Source of the DNA: Arthrobacter sp. MYb23
GTDB lineage: Bacteria > Actinomycetota > Actinomycetes > Actinomycetales > Micrococcaceae
DNA: 64,000 bases
NCBI RefSeq assembly: GCF_002979775.1
Contig: NZ_PCPR01000004.1
Location: forward strand, 124,001-188,000
Direction of reading: 5' to 3'
Part shown: piece by piece, positions 20,426 to 32,485 of the stretch
Numbering within the stretch: the stretch's first letter is position 1
Layout of the letters: each line of letters begins with the position of its first letter
Position numbers and translations under genes: made by a program
The notes under the pieces: generated by a model
Databases searched by the model: none
Told to the model about the DNA's origin: nothing
What the model saw: the letters and a program-made list of their open reading frames with translations, nothing else

Positions 20426-21397
20426 GTGAAGAAATCAGACCGTATTGCCCGCGAACTCGAACAATCAGTCACGGCCGGTGTGGATAACGCCCGCGACTGG
20501 GCTGCACCGCGTGTGGAAGCGGCCGTTAATTGGGCTGTTCCGCGTATCCAGCACGGCATTGACAGCGCTTCCCCCAAGATCCAAGAGGGTCTTAAGTCCG
20601 CTGCGCACAACCTCGCCGACGGCGTTGCAGTTGTCACCCCGCGGATTCAGGATGGCTTGGCGCACCTTGCGCCGAAGATCCATGACGTAGTGGAAGACGC
20701 GACACCCAAGATCCAGGAGACCCTCAACAGGGCCACTCCGGCGCTCGGCCATGCACGGGACAAAGTGGTGGACGAGTACCTCCCCAAGCTCTCCGAGCAG
20801 TTGGGGCAGGCCTCGGTTGCCGTCCATCACGCCCTGGAGAACGCTCCTGCACAGGTGGACGCCGTAGCGCAGAAGCTGGTTGATTCGGGCGTTGTGCACA
20901 GCGTCCAGGAGCAGGCCCAGGCCACGGGGAAGCAGATCAAGGCAGTTGCCGATCAAGCTGGCAAGGCTGTTTCCACCAAGCTGGTCAAGGAGCCGAAGCC
21001 CAAGAAGCGCGGATGGTTGATCGTCACGGTCATTGCTGCCGCGGCTGCTGCCGGTGTTGCTGCCTGGAAAGCCTCCAAGCCGGTGGAAGATCCGTGGAAG
21101 ACGCCTTCTCCGGTCACGCCGACTCCCGCTCCTGTTCCGGCAACGGCTTCAACTCCTTCTCCGACGGCGGCCTCCGCGCCCGCTCCGGCAGCAGACGTTG
21201 AGTCCAAGGCAACGGATATCACTCCGGAGGAAGCCGCGGCTGAAGCTGAGCAGGCAACGAAGGATGCCTTCAAGAACGTTGAGGCCTCCACGGAGAAGGT
21301 GGCAACCGACGCCAAGACTGCCGTCAAGAACATCGCGGCCAGCTTGCACAAGGACGCCGATGGCAAGGACTCCGATGCCAAAGGTGCACAGAACTAA
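20426..21397 (+). CDS. Helical-repeat protein with one membrane segment, unknown function
   Basis: A 323-residue protein I cannot name. The first 190 residues carry repeats of about 15 residues based on P-K/R-I-Q-x-G-L/I (for example PRIQHGI, PKIQEGL, PRIQDGL, PKIHDVV, PKIQETL), which predict amphipathic helices like those of apolipoprotein or LEA-type proteins. A Lys-rich KEPKPKKRGW leads into one membrane helix at about 193-212, then a Pro/Ala/Ser-rich tail and acidic Ala-rich helices. The GTG start has GGGAGG seven bases upstream. A membrane- or envelope-stress role is only a guess. Confidence 0.8.
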   Translation: MKKSDRIARELEQSVTAGVDNARDWAAPRVEAAVNWAVPRIQHGIDSASPKIQEGLKSAAHNLADGVAVVTPRIQDGLAHLAPKIHDVVEDATPKIQETLNRATPALGHARDKVVDEYLPKLSEQLGQASVAVHHALENAPAQVDAVAQKLVDSGVVHSVQEQAQATGKQIKAVADQAGKAVSTKLVKEPKPKKRGWLIVTVIAAAAAAGVAAWKASKPVEDPWKTPSPVTPTPAPVPATASTPSPTAASAPAPAADVESKATDITPEEAAAEAEQATKDAFKNVEASTEKVATDAKTAVKNIAASLHKDADGKDSDAKGAQN

Positions 21398-21442
21398 CCA
21401 CTGACTCACGGCCTCGAAGAGGGGCAGGCAAAGTCAACCATC

Positions 21443-21476
21443 TGAAGGGATCCCGGCGAAGGCCGGGGTCCCTTCA
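21443..21476 (+). terminator. Rho-independent terminator after the helical-repeat gene
   Basis: A strong hairpin with arms TGAAGGGATCCCGGC and GCCGGGGTCCCTTCA (near-perfect pairing) and a four-base loop, followed by a weak T run. Confidence 0.8.
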
Positions 21477-21538
21477 GTGTTTGCCGGCTTGTAACCAAAG
21501 CCTCCATCGCATGCCGCGGCCCGGGTGTTAGATTTGAG

Positions 21539-22417
21539 GTGATGTCAGCCGATAGACCCCTTGCGGGTTCCCTCCAGGATGCTCCGGAACCCCCCGGCGT
21601 ATCCATCGTCATCCCGGCGTATAACGAGGAAAGCGTCATTCGCCAGTGCCTCATCGCGGCCATCTACCAGTCGGTTCCCGCCGAAGAGATCATCGTGGTG
21701 GATAACCTGTCCACGGACCGCACGGCCAGGATCGTGCGCCAGATGCAGCAGGAATATCCTGAGAGCCCCATCATCCTCATGCGGCAGGAAGCCGCGCAGG
21801 GTCTTATCCCCACACGCAACCACGGGTTGAACAACGCCACGGGAGATGTGGTGGGCCGCATCGACGCTGACTCAGTCCTTGAACCGGATTGGGTGGAACA
21901 GGTCCAAAAGGCCTTCATGGACCCGTCCGTAGCGGCTGCCACCGGTCCCGTGGTCTACTACGACATGCCAATGCGCCGCTTCGGGCTCAAAGCGGACGAC
22001 AAGATGCGCCAGCTCATGCTCCGTCTGGCCAAGCATCAGTACCATTTCCTCTTCGGCTCCAACATGGCGCTCCGCCGCTCGGCATGGGAAACCATCCGTG
22101 ACGAAGCGTGCCTGGACCCCAAGGACGAGATGCACGAGGACATCGATCTTTCGCTGCACCTGTTCGAACACGACCTCAAAGTGCAGTACCTTCCCCAAAT
22201 GGTGTCCGGCATGTCTGCACGGCGGCTTGAGGACTCACCCAGGGACTACCGTTACTACGTCCAGCGTTTCGATCGGACATACAAGGCCCACAACGTTAAG
22301 AAAATGGCGTTGAAGGCACCCATGGTGGTGTTCTTCTCGGTGTACTTCCCCGCAAAGTTGCTGCGCGCCATCCACACGGCCAACTCGACGCAGGGCGCCC
22401 GCCGCGGCGGTATGTAA
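21539..22417 (+). CDS. Family 2 glycosyltransferase
   Basis: A 292-residue inverting GT-A glycosyltransferase that adds sugars from nucleotide donors. The N-terminal Rossmann part is VSIVIPAYNEESVI, the metal site is GRIDADSV near residue 105 and the catalytic acid region is MHEDIDL near 198. There is at most one weakly hydrophobic stretch near the C-terminus, so it is probably peripheral. A GTG at 21539 is directly followed by an ATG at 21542 and either could start the protein. Acceptor is unknown and no cluster partners are next to it. Confidence 0.9.
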   Translation: MMSADRPLAGSLQDAPEPPGVSIVIPAYNEESVIRQCLIAAIYQSVPAEEIIVVDNLSTDRTARIVRQMQQEYPESPIILMRQEAAQGLIPTRNHGLNNATGDVVGRIDADSVLEPDWVEQVQKAFMDPSVAAATGPVVYYDMPMRRFGLKADDKMRQLMLRLAKHQYHFLFGSNMALRRSAWETIRDEACLDPKDEMHEDIDLSLHLFEHDLKVQYLPQMVSGMSARRLEDSPRDYRYYVQRFDRTYKAHNVKKMALKAPMVVFFSVYFPAKLLRAIHTANSTQGARRGGM

Positions 22418-22435
22418 GCGCCCGACGGCGGCACC

Positions 22436-23422
22436 CTAGTCCGTGCCCAGTTCGGCTTCGCGTCGGTCTGCTTCCGGCCGGCCACGCCGCTGACCGGCCA
22501 CAACCACGGCCAGCCCCACAAGAATCAGCGCCAACCCCGCATAGGTACCGGCGGGCAAGGTCTCATTCAGGAAGATGGCCGCCAGAAGAGCAGCACCTGG
22601 AATCTCCAGCAGGATGATCATGGACACCAGCAGCGGACTCATCGTAGCCAGTAGATGGTTAAAGGCCGTGTGACCCACCAGCTGCGCACACACGGTGATG
22701 GCGATAATGCCAAGCCAACCACCGGCGTCGAACCCTGAGAGTGGCTGGGCAGTGAACAAAGCCAGCCCTGCCACAATCGCCGCACACATGCCGTAGCAGA
22801 GCGTCGTGTACGTTCCCGTCCCCATGGATTGCCTCGCTTTGCCACCGGCCAGCGTGTACAGCCCGGCCAAGGCGCCGCCTGCAACTGCCAGGAGGTCACC
22901 CAGGAGCGCTTCCGGGGATGAACCCATGTCGAACCCGGTGATGGCCACAACGCCGCCGAAAGCGATCCCCAGCCCCACCAGGACCGGCCACCTGTGCCGG
23001 GTACCCCGCAACAGCTGGAACACGGCAATCCACCCCGATTGAAGGCACACCAAGGCAGTAGCCGCAGCCACTGACGTCAGCTGAAGGGCAGTAATGAAAC
23101 AAGCGAAGTGGAAGGCCAGTGCCACGGCGGCCACCGCGGACCAGCCAAACTCGCGCCGCGTGATCCGCCCGAACGCTTTGGGCTCCCGAATGATGACGGG
23201 GCCCGCCATTACCACGGCACCAATAGCGTTGCGCCAGAACGCTATAGCCAAGGCGGTTACCGAGGTGGCACCGAGCGTGCCGGCCATGAGCGGTCCGGAG
23301 GCGGCCACTCCCAGGACACCGAGCGCAGCAATGAGAAGAGTCACGGATCCAACCCTAGTGGGGCGAATGAGCCCGTCCGCCCTATCTGATGTGCTGACAG
23401 TGTGATTGTCTTGACTCAACAT
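22436..23422 (-). CDS. EamA/DMT-family transporter
   Basis: A 328-residue membrane protein of the drug/metabolite transporter superfamily, with two EamA repeats of five helices each (about residues 28-165 and 175-310). These proteins export or exchange small metabolites; the substrate is not readable. I started at the ATG giving MLSQDNHTVSTSDR because the longer in-frame extension looks non-coding and overlaps the promoter region of the divergent glycosidase gene. Confidence 0.88.
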   Translation of the reverse strand: MLSQDNHTVSTSDRADGLIRPTRVGSVTLLIAALGVLGVAASGPLMAGTLGATSVTALAIAFWRNAIGAVVMAGPVIIREPKAFGRITRREFGWSAVAAVALAFHFACFITALQLTSVAAATALVCLQSGWIAVFQLLRGTRHRWPVLVGLGIAFGGVVAITGFDMGSSPEALLGDLLAVAGGALAGLYTLAGGKARQSMGTGTYTTLCYGMCAAIVAGLALFTAQPLSGFDAGGWLGIIAITVCAQLVGHTAFNHLLATMSPLLVSMIILLEIPGAALLAAIFLNETLPAGTYAGLALILVGLAVVVAGQRRGRPEADRREAELGTD

Positions 23423-23462
23423 TCCAATGAGCCGGTGACGGCGTACCCAGGGGGATACCTGA

Positions 23463-25463
23463 TTGAACAGAGCACCCGTCGGCGGTGGCTCCAAACGGAG
23501 ACGGCAGGTTCTGCTGCTGGTCGCAGCCGCGGCGCTTGCGGCGGCTCTCGTAGCGACCGGCTGGTTTGTTATTTCGCGGGACCGCCCAGACGCACCTGAG
23601 GGAAGCGTGGCCGGCGTTCCAAGCATCTTCCCGGTGCCACAGCATGCACGTGTTGGCACGGGGGCCCCTGTTCCCCTCACTGGCCACGTTTACATCGTGG
23701 CTGGTTCCGGAACCGACCAAGCGTCTATCGACGCCGTTCAGGACCTTGTGGTGGGGGCCGGCGGAACCACTGAGTTGGTGACGGCCATGGCCAACCGGCG
23801 AGAAGGATCTTCCGCCGTCTATCTGGGCCTCGAGGCAGATTCGGCGGTGCGGCCGGTCCTCAAGGAACTGCAGTTGGATACTGATCCGGAAGTCAGAGAT
23901 GCTCTTGGACGAGCCGAGGGTTACGCGGTTGCCACGGGCATCATTACAGGACGTCCGACGGCGGTGCTCGCCGGGCGGGATAGCGACGGCGTCTTCCACG
24001 CTGTGCAGACCCTCCGCCAACTGCTCAGGAACGGATCAGTAGCTGCGGTAAGGGTCAGCGATTGGCCGCTGATGGAGACCAGGGGCGTCATCGAGGGCTT
24101 TTACGGGACGCCTTGGTCCCATCAGGCCCGATTGGACGTGATCGAATTCGCGGGCCAGCAGAAGATGAACACCTATATCTATTCGCCCAAGGACGATCCC
24201 CTTCTCAGGGATAAATGGCGGGACCTCTATTCGGACCAGGAACTCAGGGATTTGCGGGAGCTGATTGACGCCGCGTCGGACAACCACGTCCGGTTCTCCT
24301 ACGCGCTGTCACCAGGGATCGACATATGCTATTCGCGCCTCGCGGACCTCGACGATGCCGTGTCCAAGCTTGATTCGTTGTATTCGCTGGGTGTGCGCTC
24401 CTTTGTCATTCCGCTCGACGACATCGCGACGAAGGTCCAGTGCGACGAAGATCTTCAGGAGTTCGGGTCCGGACAAGCCAACCTGGCAAAGGCGCAAGCC
24501 TCCTTCCTGAATGACGTGAATGAAAGGTTCATCTCAGCGAAAGAGGGAGTCCTTCCACTCGAAACCGTCCCCACTTTTTACAACGGTTCGGCAAGCAATG
24601 CCTATAAGCGGGAACTCGGCAAGGCGCTAAATCCCGGGATCGTGGTGCAGTGGACCGGTGAAGACGTGGTGTCGCACCGGATCACAGAGGATTCAGCAGA
24701 AGCCGCGGGCCTCACATATGGGACTCCGGGTTCTCCACGGAGTTTGGTCGTCTGGGACAACTACCCAGTCAACGACTTTTCGCAGGACCACCTTTTTCTG
24801 GCCCCAGTCATCGGGAGGGACGCCAACCTCCATAAGACAGTCCGCGGCATCGTCACCAACCCGATGATCCAGCCCTACCTTTCCTTGCCGGCCATCTTCA
24901 ATTACGCCGACCTCTCGTGGAACGGTCCAGCATATGATCCCTCCAAATCCATGAATGCGGCGTTGTCCCTGATTGCTGGTTCCGACCCGGAAGTACAGGC
25001 CGCGGTGAGGGCGTTCGTAGACCTCAACCAGGACTGGCAGGACGATGCACTGACGCCGTCCGCACCGGAGCTACGGCGCGATATTGACCAGTTTTGGGCC
25101 GATTACGACGCCGGGAGGTCGCCTTCCGGCGGTTTGAAGGCCCGCGCGGAACTACTTCAGCGCCTGCCCGAACTCCTTCCCCGAATGAAGGTGCCGGGCT
25201 TCGCCCAGGACGGCAGCACGTGGATTGCAGCGGCTGCTGAGTACGGACGTGGCGTGGAGGAGGCTGTGTCCATGCTCGAAGCCGCCAAGCGTGGGGACAC
25301 CCAGTCTGCCATGCAGGCCCGGGGGAACGTGCAGGGTGCGCTGACGGCAGCTGCTGCCAAGACTCAACCAACCTTGGAGCTCGGCGTCGTCTCACCTGTG
25401 CTTGGGGACAGCGAATTAACAATGTTCCTCGAACGAGCGCTGCAGGAGGCACCACCCAACTAG
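23463..25463 (+). CDS. Secreted GH84-type beta-N-acetylglucosaminidase
   Basis: A 666-residue glycosidase related to bacterial O-GlcNAcase/hyaluronidase (family GH84). A TTG start is preceded by AGGGGGA; residues about 10-38 form a signal or anchor helix after a basic lead. The N-terminal alpha/beta domain runs to about 190. The catalytic barrel begins at RGVIEGFYGTPWSHQ near 202 and holds the paired catalytic aspartates in VIPLDDIAT near 318-319, which use substrate-assisted catalysis. Likely substrates are GlcNAc-containing glycans outside the cell. Its stop TAG is the first triplet of a hairpin repeat. Confidence 0.9.
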   Translation: MNRAPVGGGSKRRRQVLLLVAAAALAAALVATGWFVISRDRPDAPEGSVAGVPSIFPVPQHARVGTGAPVPLTGHVYIVAGSGTDQASIDAVQDLVVGAGGTTELVTAMANRREGSSAVYLGLEADSAVRPVLKELQLDTDPEVRDALGRAEGYAVATGIITGRPTAVLAGRDSDGVFHAVQTLRQLLRNGSVAAVRVSDWPLMETRGVIEGFYGTPWSHQARLDVIEFAGQQKMNTYIYSPKDDPLLRDKWRDLYSDQELRDLRELIDAASDNHVRFSYALSPGIDICYSRLADLDDAVSKLDSLYSLGVRSFVIPLDDIATKVQCDEDLQEFGSGQANLAKAQASFLNDVNERFISAKEGVLPLETVPTFYNGSASNAYKRELGKALNPGIVVQWTGEDVVSHRITEDSAEAAGLTYGTPGSPRSLVVWDNYPVNDFSQDHLFLAPVIGRDANLHKTVRGIVTNPMIQPYLSLPAIFNYADLSWNGPAYDPSKSMNAALSLIAGSDPEVQAAVRAFVDLNQDWQDDALTPSAPELRRDIDQFWADYDAGRSPSGGLKARAELLQRLPELLPRMKVPGFAQDGSTWIAAAAEYGRGVEEAVSMLEAAKRGDTQSAMQARGNVQGALTAAAAKTQPTLELGVVSPVLGDSELTMFLERALQEAPPN

Positions 25464-25514
25464 GTCACAGATCAGGGCCTAGTGAGCAATCATCGGGCCC
25501 TGATCTGTGACCTA
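25461..25514. repeat. Long intergenic hairpin, family copy 2
   Basis: A perfect 19-bp stem with a 16-base loop. It starts with the TAG stop of the GH84 gene; the gene's last codons CCC AAC lie just outside the stem. The tip CCCAACTAGGT matches copy 1, while the inner stem (CACAGATCAGGGCC) is different. Confidence 0.8.
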
Positions 25515-25529
25515 CTTCGGCTTAAATGC

Positions 25530-25561
25530 AAAAGTCCCGGTCATTTCTGACCGGGACTTTT
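25530..25561 (-). terminator. Rho-independent terminator for tRNA-Ala, possibly bidirectional
   Basis: A perfect stem, AAAAGTCCCGGTCA with its complement and a short loop, with A/T tracts on both sides. It ends tRNA-Ala transcription on the minus strand and may also stop the GH84 message. Confidence 0.85.
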
Positions 25562-25565
25562 CTTA

Positions 25566-25641
25566 TGGTGGAGGCACGGGGACTCGAACCCCGAACCCCC
25601 TGCTTGCAAAGCAGGTGCGCTACCAATTGCGCCATGCCCCC
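25566..25641 (-). tRNA. tRNA-Ala (anticodon TGC)
   Basis: The minus strand gives a standard cloverleaf: acceptor GGGGGCA/TGCCTCC with one G-T pair, anticodon loop CTTTGCAAG giving TGC, T-arm with GGTTCGAGTCC. The CCA end is encoded (25566-25568). Confidence 0.97.
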
Positions 25642-25711
25642 ATAAGAAGCAACCCATCAATCATACCCCATGTCAGGACTGGTAATTACCAATCCGTACC
25701 GGGCTCTTCGG

Positions 25712-25831
25712 CTAGTCCACCGTATCGGTTGACTTGCTCCAGACATCCTTCCGGGCTTCGGATTCCTGCGCCTTTTTATAGACCAGGACGCCTGCGATTG
25801 CAGCTGCCACAACTACCAGCAACTTCTTCAC
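25712..25831 (-). CDS. DLW-39 family small protein
   Basis: A 39-residue protein starting with GTG: MKKLLVVVAAAIAGVLVYKK is a basic end and a hydrophobic helix, followed by a charged stretch with DVW where the family has its DLW motif. Length, order (hydrophobic head then acidic/Trp motif) and location near gyrA with the Ile/Ala tRNAs all fit this actinobacterial family. GAGGT lies five bases before the start. Function is unknown. Confidence 0.85.
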   Translation of the reverse strand: MKKLLVVVAAAIAGVLVYKKAQESEARKDVWSKSTDTVD

Positions 25832-25879
25832 AAGCACCTCATTCCGGTTCAGTTTTACCTGAACCTCTTTGTGGTTCCG

Positions 25880-25953
25880 TGGGCGTACCAGGACTTGAAC
25901 CTGGGACCTCTTCGTTATCAGCGAAGCGCTCTAACCGCCTGAGCTATACGCCC
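25880..25953 (-). tRNA. tRNA-Ile (anticodon GAT)
   Basis: The minus strand folds with acceptor GGGCGTA/TACGCCC, anticodon loop around TGATAAC giving GAT, and T-arm with GGTTCAAGTCC. CCA is not encoded. tRNA-Ile and tRNA-Ala downstream of gyrA is the normal actinobacterial arrangement. Confidence 0.97.
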
Positions 25954-26066
25954 CGATGCCTCATCGGGCCGAGATATGACTGTACAGCACATCCCGGCCC
26001 GATCTCAAATCGAGGCATTTCCCCGGTGCAATTCCGCCGATTTCGGCGTATTTCCGGGAGTTTTTG

Positions 26067-26786
26067 CTAGTCGTCAGTCAGGGTGACGCCGACGCCGCCC
26101 ACCAACGTTGCGGAAATGTTATACAGCACGGCCGAGAGCATGGACAGTGCGGTCAACAGAACCACGTTCACTACAGCAATGATGGTGGCGAAGGATGCCA
26201 CCTGCCCGAGCGAAGCAATCTTCTTGAGCTCGAACCCACTGCCCTCGGAGCCTGCCAGGGTGCCAAGAAGGCTGTCCACCTGATCAAAGATTCCTGTGAG
26301 ATCCAACACGGTCCACAAAACGATCGCTGCAACCACGGTGACGATGCCCAAGGCAACGGACAGCAGGAATGCCATCTTCAGGACTGACCACGGGTCCACC
26401 TTGCTGACAAGGAGGCGCGCGCGGCGAACCTTTGCCTTGGGGGCCGGCTTCACCAGGCCGGGTCCGCCCTGCGCGGGACGCTGGGCAGGGGTACCGGCTG
26501 GACGTTGGCCGGGCTGTGCCGGCCGCTGTCCGGGAGCGCCAGCGGGTCGCTGACCGGCCTGCGCCGGGCGTTGTCCGGGTGCGCCGGCCGGACGCGGTGC
26601 GGAATTAGTTCCACTCGCGGGCCGCGCTCCCGCGGAGCCGGATCCTGCGGACCCGGTTCCAGGGCGCTGCTGGGGACGTGCAGGCGTTCCTGACTGTGTG
26701 TTGCCTGAGGGCGTGGTGCCTGAGGGCTGCCGGAGTCCGCCGGGGACACCTGTGCTCGGCTTGGGATATGAGTCGGAATTACTCAC
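26067..26786 (-). CDS. DUF3566 domain-containing membrane protein
   Basis: A 239-residue protein encoded directly after gyrA, as in most actinobacteria. The first 120 residues are a Pro/Gly/Gln/Ala-rich repeat region (units like PGQRPAQ). The C-terminal DUF3566 domain starts around [19 protein letters not shown] and has two membrane helices at about 140-165 and 200-228. The GTG start overlaps the gyrA stop as GTGA, so the two are coupled. Function is not known. Confidence 0.92.
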   Translation of the reverse strand: MSNSDSYPKPSTGVPGGLRQPSGTTPSGNTQSGTPARPQQRPGTGSAGSGSAGARPASGTNSAPRPAGAPGQRPAQAGQRPAGAPGQRPAQPGQRPAGTPAQRPAQGGPGLVKPAPKAKVRRARLLVSKVDPWSVLKMAFLLSVALGIVTVVAAIVLWTVLDLTGIFDQVDSLLGTLAGSEGSGFELKKIASLGQVASFATIIAVVNVVLLTALSMLSAVLYNISATLVGGVGVTLTDD

Positions 26787-29452
26787 TCGTTACCTCCGGT
26801 GTTGTCTTCGTTCAGCTCCGCGCCCGTTTCGATTTCCGGGACTGCGTCGTTTTCCGTATCGGCCGTCACGGTCGCCTCGGAGGCGCCGTCGTTTGCAGCC
26901 AACGTTACGTCATCGTCGGGCCCGTCCTCGGACTCTTCGCCTTCCAAACCGCGTTCGCTGTTGCGCGCAACCTCAATAATGCGGTCGTTCTTGTCCGGCT
27001 TCGCGAAGATGACACCCATGGTGTCGCGGCCCTTGGCGGGAACGCCGGTCACGGCCGAGCGCACAACCTTGCCGCCCTCCATGACCACCAGGACTTCATC
27101 CTCTTCCTGCACGATCAAGGCGCCAACAAGGTCACCACGGTCTTCAGCAAGCTTGGCTACCTTGATGCCCAGGCCACCGCGGCCTTGGAGCCGGTACTCG
27201 TCAACGGCGGTCCGCTTGGCGTAACCACCCTCGGTCACGATGAACACGAACGAGCCGTCCTGGACCACGTCCGCGGCAAGAAGCTCGTCGTCTTCACGGA
27301 ACTTCATACCCGTCACACCGGATGTGGCGCGGCCCATGGGACGCAAAGCATCATCGGTGGCCGTGAAACGGATGGACTGGCCCTTACGGGACACCAGAAG
27401 CAGGTCATCGGTTTCGCTGACCAACTGGGCCGATACCAACTCGTCCTCATCACGCAGGTTGATGGCAATGACACCAGCTGTGCGGTTGGTGTCGTAGTCC
27501 TCCAACCGGGTCTTCTTCACCAGACCGTTCTTGGTGGCAAGCACCAGGTACGGGGCCTGCTGGTAGTCCCGCAGGTCAAGGACCTGGGCGATGTGCTCAT
27601 CCGGCTGGAAAGCCAGCAGGTTGGCAACGTGCTGGCCCTTGGCATCGCGTCCGGCTTCGGCAAGTTCGTACGCCTTTGCCCGGTACACGCGTCCAAGGTT
27701 GGTGAAGAACAGCAACCAGTGGTGGGTGGTGGTCACGAAGAAGTGCTCCACGACGTCGTCGCCGCGCAACTGTGCACCCTTGATTCCCTTGCCGCCCCGC
27801 TGTTGCGAACGGTAGTTGTCACTACGGGTTCGCTTCACATAGCCGCCACGGGTAATGGTGACAACCATTTCCTCTTCGGGAATCAGGTCTTCCATGGACA
27901 TATCGCCATCGAAGCCCATCAGGATGTGCGTGCGGCGGTCGTCGCCGTGCTTGGCCACAATCTCCGCGAGTTCTTCGCTGATGATCTGGCGCTGCCGTTC
28001 CTCCGAAGCCAGGATCGAGTTGTACTCCTGGATCATCGCTTCGAGTTCCGAGTGGCGGTCCTGGATCTTCTGGCGTTCCAAGGCGGCCAAACGGCGGAGC
28101 TGCATGTCCAAAATGGCGCGGGCCTGGAGTTCGTCGATCTCCAGGAGCTCCATGAGCCCTTCGCGGGCCGCTTCCGTGGTGTTGGATGCGCGAATGAGGG
28201 CAATGACCTCGTCCAACATGTCCAGTGCCTTCAGGAGTGCACGCAGAATGTGCGCTTCTTCCTCAGCCTTGCGCAAGCGGTAACGGGTCCTGCGTGCAAT
28301 GACGTCCATCTGGTGCGCAACCCAGTGCCTGATGAAGGCATCAAGGCTCAAGGTGCGCGGAACGCCGTCGACAATTGCCAGCATGTTCGCCGAGAAGTTG
28401 TCCTGCAACTGCGTGTGCTTGTAAAGGTTGTTCAAGACCACCTTGGCCACGGCGTCGCGCTTGAGCACGATCACCAGGCGCTGACCGGTGCGGCCGGAGG
28501 TTTCATCGCGGAGATCCGCAATACCCGAGATCTTGCCGTCCTTGACCAGCTCGGCAATCTTGATGGCCAGGTTGTCCGGGTTGGCCTGGTAGGGCAGCTC
28601 GGTCACCACAAGGCACGTACGGCCCTGGAGTTCCTCCACGTTGACCACGGCGCGCATGGTGATGGAGCCGCGGCCGGTGCGGTAGGCGTCTTCGATGCCT
28701 TTGTGCCCCAGGATGTTGGCACCTGTGGGGAAGTCAGGTCCCTTGATACGCAACAACAGCGCCTCAAGAAGCTCTTCCCGCGTGGCAGTCGGGTTCTCAA
28801 GCGCCCACTGCACGCCTTGGGCAACTTCGCGAAGGTTGTGCGGCGGAATGTTGGTGGCCATGCCGACGGCGATGCCCGAGGAGCCATTGACCAGCAGGTT
28901 GGGGAAACGCGCCGGCAGGATAGTGGGTTCCTGGTTCTTGCCGTCGTAGTTGTCCTGGAAGTCGACGGTTTCCTCGTCGATATCGCGGACCATTTCCATG
29001 GCGAGCTGGGCCATCTTGGTTTCGGTGTAACGCGGTGCAGCGGCGCCATCGTTGCCAGGGGAACCGAAGTTACCCTGGCCCAGCGCCAACGGGTACCGCA
29101 TGGTCCAGTCCTGGATCAGGCGGACCAAGGCATCGTAGATCGCCATGTCACCGTGCGGGTGATAGGTACCCATGACGTCGCCAACAACGCGGGCGCACTT
29201 GTTGAAGGAGCGGTCGGGGCGGTATCCGCCGTCGAACATTGCGTACAGAACGCGGCGGTGCACCGGCTTGAGGCCGTCACGGACATCCGGGAGGGCGCGG
29301 CCAACGATGACGGCCATGGCGTAGTCCAGGTAGGACCGCTGCATCTCAGTCTGCAGGTCCACCTGCTCCACGCGGTCGGTCAGCACATCACCTTCGAGAA
29401 CAACATCCTCGACGTCGTTCGGCTCCGGGACTTCGGGAGTTTCGTCACTCAT
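26783..29452 (-). CDS. gyrA: DNA gyrase subunit A
   Basis: The 889-residue breakage-reunion subunit of DNA gyrase, which adds negative supercoils. The active-site tyrosine is in APRYTETKM near residue 130. The quinolone-contact segment reads [10 protein letters not shown], so the position equal to E. coli Ser83 is Met while Asp87 is kept. The GyrA box QQRGGKGI and the six-bladed C-terminal wheel are present, followed by an acidic tail. It is downstream of gyrB with a 62-base gap and coupled to the DUF3566 gene. Confidence 0.97.
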   Translation of the reverse strand: MSDETPEVPEPNDVEDVVLEGDVLTDRVEQVDLQTEMQRSYLDYAMAVIVGRALPDVRDGLKPVHRRVLYAMFDGGYRPDRSFNKCARVVGDVMGTYHPHGDMAIYDALVRLIQDWTMRYPLALGQGNFGSPGNDGAAAPRYTETKMAQLAMEMVRDIDEETVDFQDNYDGKNQEPTILPARFPNLLVNGSSGIAVGMATNIPPHNLREVAQGVQWALENPTATREELLEALLLRIKGPDFPTGANILGHKGIEDAYRTGRGSITMRAVVNVEELQGRTCLVVTELPYQANPDNLAIKIAELVKDGKISGIADLRDETSGRTGQRLVIVLKRDAVAKVVLNNLYKHTQLQDNFSANMLAIVDGVPRTLSLDAFIRHWVAHQMDVIARRTRYRLRKAEEEAHILRALLKALDMLDEVIALIRASNTTEAAREGLMELLEIDELQARAILDMQLRRLAALERQKIQDRHSELEAMIQEYNSILASEERQRQIISEELAEIVAKHGDDRRTHILMGFDGDMSMEDLIPEEEMVVTITRGGYVKRTRSDNYRSQQRGGKGIKGAQLRGDDVVEHFFVTTTHHWLLFFTNLGRVYRAKAYELAEAGRDAKGQHVANLLAFQPDEHIAQVLDLRDYQQAPYLVLATKNGLVKKTRLEDYDTNRTAGVIAINLRDEDELVSAQLVSETDDLLLVSRKGQSIRFTATDDALRPMGRATSGVTGMKFREDDELLAADVVQDGSFVFIVTEGGYAKRTAVDEYRLQGRGGLGIKVAKLAEDRGDLVGALIVQEEDEVLVVMEGGKVVRSAVTGVPAKGRDTMGVIFAKPDKNDRIIEVARNSERGLEGEESEDGPDDDVTLAANDGASEATVTADTENDAVPEIETGAELNEDNTGGNE

Positions 29453-29514
29453 AATCTAAGGTTTCCGTTTCAGGTATATGTCAGTTCTGGAATATCCAAG
29501 TGCCCTTGCGGGCC

Positions 29515-31689
<2,175 letters not shown>

Positions 31690-31930
31690 CTACTCCGACG
31701 ACCGGGGTCCCCAATGCCACAGGAGTGGATACAGGACCCGTCGACGTTTCACCGGCGCTCAGTGATCTACGCCAATTCTATCGTGGAAACCCGCAAATCC
31801 TTGCAAATACAGGGGCAGCCGAGAGCTGAATATGGCCATGAGAGGCCGCTGGCCCTATCTTCAATGGCCCTGCGGTGGTCCCGACGGGGGCCTATACGAC
31901 TCGGGGAGGTTTAAACGCCCTGCACGCCGT

Positions 31931-32485
31931 TTAGCCGTACGTGTCCCTGGGTCCTCGACCGTTGACGCTGCGTCCGCCTTTTCGCCAACTTGGAGCCGAA
32001 GGTCCCAACACCTGAATGCTGGTGACCACCCCTTCGCCCAGTTCATTGCGGAACATCTCCAGAAGGCTGGTACTCAACAACCGCAGCTGGGTGGCCCAGG
32101 CCGTGGAATCGCAACGAACATGAAGCGTCGTGTCCGTGAAGCTCTCTGGCGTGCAGTGGGAGGAAATATCCGGTCCTACCAGCGTCTCCCACTCCGCCAT
32201 GACGGAACCAACGGCCACAGGCGACGTCCACCCGCGTTCGGCCACCAAGCGGCCCACCACTTTTCCCAAGCCCAAAGGATCCCTGCCGCTGCCATGGAAT
32301 TGAGCGAAGCCCCTGGTATCCCGGAGTCCCTTACGTTTGGGGGCAGATCCTGGCCTCGGCGCGCGCTGCCGTACTTCTCCCCGGGCAGCCGCAGCCTCTC
32401 GCATGCGGTTCAGCGCCGCTTGGGCAGCATCAATTTCATCCGGTTCACGGCCAGGTTGAAGTCCCTCGCGGCTATCCTTCGCCAT
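31931..32485 (-). CDS. DUF721 domain-containing protein (DciA-like)
   Basis: A 184-residue protein located between recF and gyrB as in mycobacteria. The DUF721/DciA domain is in the C-terminal half ([14 protein letters not shown], then [14 protein letters not shown] and [14 protein letters not shown]). DciA proteins load the replicative helicase in many bacteria that lack DnaC; that role is inferred. The start at 32485 overlaps the recF end by 14 bases and has GGGAGG five bases upstream. Confidence 0.9.
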   Translation of the reverse strand: MAKDSREGLQPGREPDEIDAAQAALNRMREAAAARGEVRQRAPRPGSAPKRKGLRDTRGFAQFHGSGRDPLGLGKVVGRLVAERGWTSPVAVGSVMAEWETLVGPDISSHCTPESFTDTTLHVRCDSTAWATQLRLLSTSLLEMFRNELGEGVVTSIQVLGPSAPSWRKGGRSVNGRGPRDTYG

